Origin: an uncultured Pseudomonadota bacterium
GTDB taxonomy: Bacteria > Pseudomonadota > Gammaproteobacteria > Burkholderiales > Methylophilaceae
Direction: 5' to 3'
Length of the DNA stretch: 8,541 nt
NCBI GenBank assembly: GCA_903854305.1
Contig: CAINWC010000058.1
Location: 1 to 8,541 of the forward strand
A program made the translations under genes and the position numbers. Under the pieces are notes generated by a model. That model was not told the origin of the DNA, did not search any database, and worked only from the letters and a program-made list of their open reading frames with translations. This document shows positions 5,457-8,541 of the stretch, one piece after another (positions within the stretch are counted from its first letter, which is position 1; every line of letters begins with the position of its first letter).

Positions 5457-6944
5457 TTAAGGCTTTGTTATTGTAGCCAAATCATCCCAATTACCATCTG
5501 ATTTTGGCAAGTAATGCTTAATCTGTTTATGCATCGCGGCAAACTGCCCTTCATACCACAGCGGAATATACGGCAATTGATTGTGAATACGCGTAGTAGC
5601 TGCTGGCCAGTTTTCATTGGCGAGCAGCGCATCTAGCTCTGCGTCTGTATATCTCCCACGATTAAAACCGTTGGGCGGAACGCTCTTTGAACCGAACGCT
5701 TTTACATAAATTTCTGGCGTTTTAATGCCCACCCATGTCAGGCCATATAGTTGAAAATTACCTTGTTTTACATCCTCAAAAAACGTGCCCCAATCCAAGC
5801 TGCGAATCTCCAAGTCTATGCCCGCAGGCTGCATTTGTGCTTGCATGATGGTAGCAAAGCGTACGCGCTGTGCATCGGTAGACGTTTTATAGACCAGTTT
5901 GAGTGGCTGTTTAACGCCAGCCTCAATGAGTAACTGCTTAGCCAGCGTTGGATTATAGTCATACACAGGTAAATTTGCATGGTTTGTGCTGGAGTGATTT
6001 GTACTGGAATGGTTTGTATAGTGCTCTGGCGGCAATATTGCACTGGCAACACGCGTGCTTGAAACCATGACCTTGGCTATGATTGCATTGCGGTCTATCG
6101 CATGTGCAATCGCTTGCCTGACTTTTAAGTTTTGTAAAACAGGGTCTTGCATATTCAAACCCAGATACGAAAAATTAGCACCTACGCTAGTTTTAACTAT
6201 GATTTCAGGTTTGGTTTGCAGATATTTCACTAACTCTGGCGGCAATTCTCCTTGCAATAAATCCACTTCGCCATGCAACAGTTTAAGCACACGCACGGTT
6301 GGGTCTTTCACCTCTAGCAGGCTAATTTTCTGGCAATCTTTAAGACGTTGCAAGCTTAACTTGTTCTGCCATGAAATAAATTTCAGCGCGCCACTACCCA
6401 TAGGCTGATGAGAGAAATCCTGGTTTTTCGCAATCAAATCTGCAGGCAAAATGCCGATGATCAATTTAGCCGGAAAATGGCGATCAGCTTGTTTTAGATG
6501 AAATACAACAATGTCATTGTCGATCACCTCGATATTTTTAATATTGGCAAACTCTGCCGTATGTGGTGAATCTTTTAAGGTGGCTAAAGAATCATAAGTA
6601 GCTTTGACATCACTCGCATTAAGTGGTGCTTGGTTGTGAAACGGCATGCGGATTTTGTTCAGTTTAAAACGATACTCGGTAGGACTAACCGCTAGCCACG
6701 AAGCTAAGCTAGCCACAGGTTTTGATTGGGCATCAAAATCGACCAAACTTTGGTAAATCAGTCGATTTACACGCTCTGAGGCAGCATCTGTAGCGTAACG
6801 CGGGTCTAAATTAAGCGGCGCTTGCGCTATGGCAAAGACAATGTCGCGGTGCAGTTGAGCACTCGAGTTTTGTTGAGTACAAGCGCTAATCAGCACGCAT
6901 AGCGACCCTAAGCAAAATCCAGCTAACGTATTCAATATTTTCAT
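5457..6944 (-). CDS. Oligopeptide-type ABC transporter substrate-binding lipoprotein (SBP family 5)
   Basis: Periplasmic binding component of a peptide importer, family SBP_bac_5 (DppA/OppA/MppA group). From the ATG at 6944 (MKILNTL) a hydrophobic signal ends in the lipobox LISAC with Cys22, so the mature protein should be lipid-anchored. An in-frame TTG three codons upstream (6953) is a possible but less likely start; neither has a clear Shine-Dalgarno. Family hallmarks include the opening LNLDPRYATDAASERVNRLIYQSLVDFD, SDVKATYDSL, LRVRQAIAHAID-like VRQAIAHAIDRNAI, and the closing LPYIPLWYEG. About 495 residues is slightly shorter than typical (about 530). Residues 310-325 contain a TNHSS tandem repeat not expected in the family. 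It is first in a same-strand series leading to the YkuD enzyme and DppBC, and murein peptides are the substrate suggested by that context. Ordinary di- or oligopeptides are the alternative. Confidence 0.92.
   Translation of the reverse strand: MKILNTLAGFCLGSLCVLISACTQQNSSAQLHRDIVFAIAQAPLNLDPRYATDAASERVNRLIYQSLVDFDAQSKPVASLASWLAVSPTEYRFKLNKIRMPFHNQAPLNASDVKATYDSLATLKDSPHTAEFANIKNIEVIDNDIVVFHLKQADRHFPAKLIIGILPADLIAKNQDFSHQPMGSGALKFISWQNKLSLQRLKDCQKISLLEVKDPTVRVLKLLHGEVDLLQGELPPELVKYLQTKPEIIVKTSVGANFSYLGLNMQDPVLQNLKVRQAIAHAIDRNAIIAKVMVSSTRVASAILPPEHYTNHSSTNHSSTNHANLPVYDYNPTLAKQLLIEAGVKQPLKLVYKTSTDAQRVRFATIMQAQMQPAGIDLEIRSLDWGTFFEDVKQGNFQLYGLTWVGIKTPEIYVKAFGSKSVPPNGFNRGRYTDAELDALLANENWPAATTRIHNQLPYIPLWYEGQFAAMHKQIKHYLPKSDGNWDDLATITKP
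5973..6017 (-). repeat. Three 15-bp tandem units inside the binding-protein gene
   Basis: Units at 6017-6003, 6002-5988 and 5987-5973 (minus-strand order) read ACAAACCATTCCAGT, ACAAATCACTCCAGC and ACAAACCATGCAAAT. They encode TNHSS, TNHSS and TNHAN. The unit length is a multiple of three, so copy-number change keeps the frame. The first two units match at 12 of 15 bases and encode identical residues, so their divergence is purely synonymous; the third is the degenerate edge. Confidence 0.8.
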
Positions 6945-6953
6945 AGTATTCAA

Positions 6954-7114
6954 GTTTACTAGATTATCTACTAGCTGAATGCCTGACTGATTAGATTATC
7001 CAGCATTGCATGCAGGCTTCCGGACCAACTGACCACTTACATGGTCAAGTGAATTTAAATAAATACTTGTTCACACGTATTCCCCGCTAACCTTGCAATG
7101 CATTACCATCAACC
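6954..7114. promoter_or_regulatory. Divergent intergenic region between the binding-protein gene and the Tgl-like gene
   Basis: This 161-bp spacer must hold the start signals for both outward-facing genes. It contains an inverted repeat TGACCA-cttaca-TGGTCA (7030-7047), interleaved with CACTT/AAGTG (7034-7051), which has operator-like geometry. It also has two direct copies of TAGATTATC (6960-6968 and 6992-7000), whose complement GATAATCTA resembles a -10 element facing the binding-protein gene, but no good -35 lies 17 bp upstream of either. For the plus-strand gene the best candidate is TTACAT (7037-7042), 17 bp, TAAATA (7060-7065), which is weak. No clear promoter is proven on either side. 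Confidence 0.35.
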
Positions 7115-8350
7115 ATGCGTATCATTTATAAAATCATAGCTCTGATTGCCCTTCCTATGCTGTTGCTTGGCATCGGTCTGGATGCATTTTCCGCAAGCGA
7201 TGACTCATCAACCCTTACTACATCGCTGATAGAAAACGATGCACCCTACGCCGATGAAGGTATTCGTTTCTCATGTAACTTAAGTCGCCTTAACCACATC
7301 AAATCAAGCATGGCAGCCTACCTCAGCGCTCTTGGAATTGCCCCTAACCTTGTCTTAACAAAAATGGATCAATCAAACAGTTTACTGACCTTTACCTTAA
7401 ATACGCCTAAGGACGATTTTGACACACTGCAGTTAAAATACATGCCTGAGTATGCGATTCGAGACGTAACTGTCCTACTCCCTGGTAAAAATGGTGAAAT
7501 GAGAAAAGTGGTCACCGTTTCTAAAAAAGAAATATTATTAGCTTTTCTTCAGCATGGGCGCCTCACAGAATTCAGTGGTGCAAACTGTGACATGAACGCA
7601 CTCATAGAACAAGTGAACATTCGTCAAAATATCGTTGCATGGTCTGGGCATTTAAATTGGATCTGGCCCGACGGAGGGCCCGCGAAATGGAATGAAAAGT
7701 ATTGGCACCAAGGCACGCCTCTGCCTAATGTGCCGTTACATGCGGCTTTCGGTGATGCTTTAATTAATCAGAAAAAATACGCTATCGGCTGCTATACCGC
7801 AGCTAAACTCGTCATAGTTCAGGGGGTTTTGGATTATTACCGCCGCATCAAAAGTGATCAGTTACAACTAAAACTGGTTGAGGCGCGGCTAGTCTTAGAT
7901 CAAGAACCGCTAATGGATATTGAACCTGGAGAAATGTGGTCATTTGAAAAGGACTTTGACTCACAAAAGCTCACACGTCCTGGTAAGATTCTAAAAATCC
8001 AACACCATGTCGCACCACGAAATTTCGTCCCTGGTGACTGGGTTTACATATTAAACACCGACCCAATATCATCACAAAAAACGGGATACGAAGGTTCCAA
8101 TGCAATTTACTTAGGTCGAAATAAATTCGTAGATTATTACAATGACAACCACCACGCTTACACCTACCAGCAGAAACTGGATGAAGTCTATCAATGGCGT
8201 AATGGTGTTTTTAGCAGATCCAGAGATTCAGATAAAATTAAGCCGCTTTCCAAAGAGGACTATGAACAACTAGGAAAGCCACCCTCTGAAAGTGGGCTTG
8301 TACAAAGCTTTAGAGTTTTTCCCAATCGCTTTTTAAGCTTTGGCTCCTGA
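7115..8350 (+). CDS. Exported protein resembling Tgl-type protein-glutamine gamma-glutamyltransferase
   Basis: A 411-residue protein with a classic Sec signal: MRIIYK, a hydrophobic core to about residue 21, and a likely cut after AFSA (about 27), so it is periplasmic or secreted. The middle and end recall Bacillus spore-coat transglutaminase Tgl, which forms glutamine-lysine isopeptide cross-links: KWNEKYWHQG (191-200), KKYAIGCYTAAKLVIVQGVLDYY with candidate nucleophile Cys226, then FVPGDWVYILNTDP (304-317), GYEGSNAIYLG (324-334) and HH at 346-347. In Tgl the triad is Cys116, Glu187, His200. Here the Tgl GENV glutamate position reads Ser328, with Glu326 two residues earlier, so the acid residue is uncertain. 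The first 160 residues are unlike Tgl, which is only about 245 residues long, and hold two cysteines (54, 158) that could form a disulfide. It diverges from the binding-protein operon, and no ribosome site precedes the ATG. The resemblance is from memory of motifs, so activity is a hypothesis. Confidence 0.75.
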   Translation: MRIIYKIIALIALPMLLLGIGLDAFSASDDSSTLTTSLIENDAPYADEGIRFSCNLSRLNHIKSSMAAYLSALGIAPNLVLTKMDQSNSLLTFTLNTPKDDFDTLQLKYMPEYAIRDVTVLLPGKNGEMRKVVTVSKKEILLAFLQHGRLTEFSGANCDMNALIEQVNIRQNIVAWSGHLNWIWPDGGPAKWNEKYWHQGTPLPNVPLHAAFGDALINQKKYAIGCYTAAKLVIVQGVLDYYRRIKSDQLQLKLVEARLVLDQEPLMDIEPGEMWSFEKDFDSQKLTRPGKILKIQHHVAPRNFVPGDWVYILNTDPISSQKTGYEGSNAIYLGRNKFVDYYNDNHHAYTYQQKLDEVYQWRNGVFSRSRDSDKIKPLSKEDYEQLGKPPSESGLVQSFRVFPNRFLSFGS

Positions 8351-8409
8351 TACCGAGCCTAATGAATGGTCAATGAGATGAGCATACTCACATTGCTGGA
8401 ATAACCGCA

Positions 8410-8431
8410 CGACACAATATAGGTAGTGTCG
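8410..8431. terminator. Small hairpin after the Tgl-like gene
   Basis: CGACAC at 8410-8415 pairs with GTGTCG at 8426-8431 over a 10-nt loop, 60 bp past the stop codon. There is no T-tract on either side, so it is at most a weak or factor-assisted terminator. The rest of 8351-8478 shows no other structure that I can support. Confidence 0.25.
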
Positions 8432-8478
8432 ACAATCATATCCCCGAAACTAATGCGGCATTATTTAAGTACATATCG

Positions 8479-8541
8479 TTATGTCGTTAACAATGGATCA
8501 TTATCCAAACAATCAAATTGTTTCAGTGCTGCCTCAAACTG
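8479..8541 (-). CDS. Possible C-terminal tail of a minus-strand gene at the right edge (ambiguous)
   Basis: A minus-strand frame enters from the right edge and reads 20 codons (QFEAALKQFDCLDNDPLLTT) to a TAA at 8481-8479, which would make this gene convergent with the Tgl-like gene. The same DNA also opens on the plus strand from an ATG at 8481 (or 8493) as MSLTMDHYPNNQIVSVLPQT and runs off the edge; it has no clear ribosome site. Both look protein-like and only one can be right. I recognise neither. Confidence 0.3.
   Translation of the reverse strand, partial: QFEAALKQFDCLDNDPLLTT

Noticed and set aside
6055..6408. A 117-codon plus-strand frame inside the binding-protein gene
   Set aside because: It is antisense to a clear SBP family 5 coding region that is intact through this stretch. 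Its composition (many Ser, Cys and Leu) is that of a reverse-strand shadow.
1..8541. tRNA, rRNA, CRISPR arrays, transposase genes, prophage genes or integrase attachment sites
   Set aside because: I looked on both strands and saw no cloverleaf with a conserved T-loop, no rRNA-like stretch, no regularly spaced repeats and no recombinase motifs.

Overview
The window is about 44% GC by eye and looks chromosomal. Protein style (a YccA-type Bax inhibitor-1 protein, a short proteobacterial NagZ, a Dpp/Opp-type transporter and a lipobox-bearing binding protein) suggests a Gram-negative betaproteobacterium, perhaps a Methylophilaceae-like methylotroph. The phylum-level call is reasonably safe; the family is a guess from memory of similar sequences.

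Layout: six of the seven well-supported genes read on the minus strand. In transcription order these are: an oligopeptide-type periplasmic binding lipoprotein (6944-5457), an unrecognised kinase-like protein (5398-4496), a leaderless-looking YkuD-domain protein with no signal peptide (4402-3920), DppB-type and DppC-type permeases (3927-3016 and 3013-2219), nagZ (2030-984) and a BI-1/YccA membrane protein (780-139). The seventh gene (7115-8350) diverges on the plus strand and encodes an exported protein resembling bacillar Tgl transglutaminase. Both window edges hold only short, ambiguous open frames.

How they fit together: binding protein, two permeases, a cytosolic YkuD enzyme that may trim tetrapeptides (as ElsL does in Acinetobacter) and NagZ read as a peptidoglycan-recycling locus. 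Murein peptides would be bound in the periplasm, imported through DppBC and processed in the cytoplasm. No ATPase subunit is present, so the transporter must borrow one. The YkuD gene overlaps dppB by 8 bp and has its own near-consensus promoter at 4419-4447, so ykuD-dppB-dppC is a tight transcription unit. The kinase-like gene sits between the binding protein and this unit.

The most unusual signals are: (1) an in-frame TAA that cuts the first 11 codons off the BI-1 gene, whose natural ribosome binding site lies before those codons; (2) a 143-bp nested fold-back element with 20-bp imperfect terminal inverted repeats between dppC and nagZ, carrying a possible promoter for nagZ; (3) the recycling locus itself; (4) the kinase-like protein that ends just after its DFG-like aspartate; and (5) a secreted Tgl-like enzyme in a Gram-negative.
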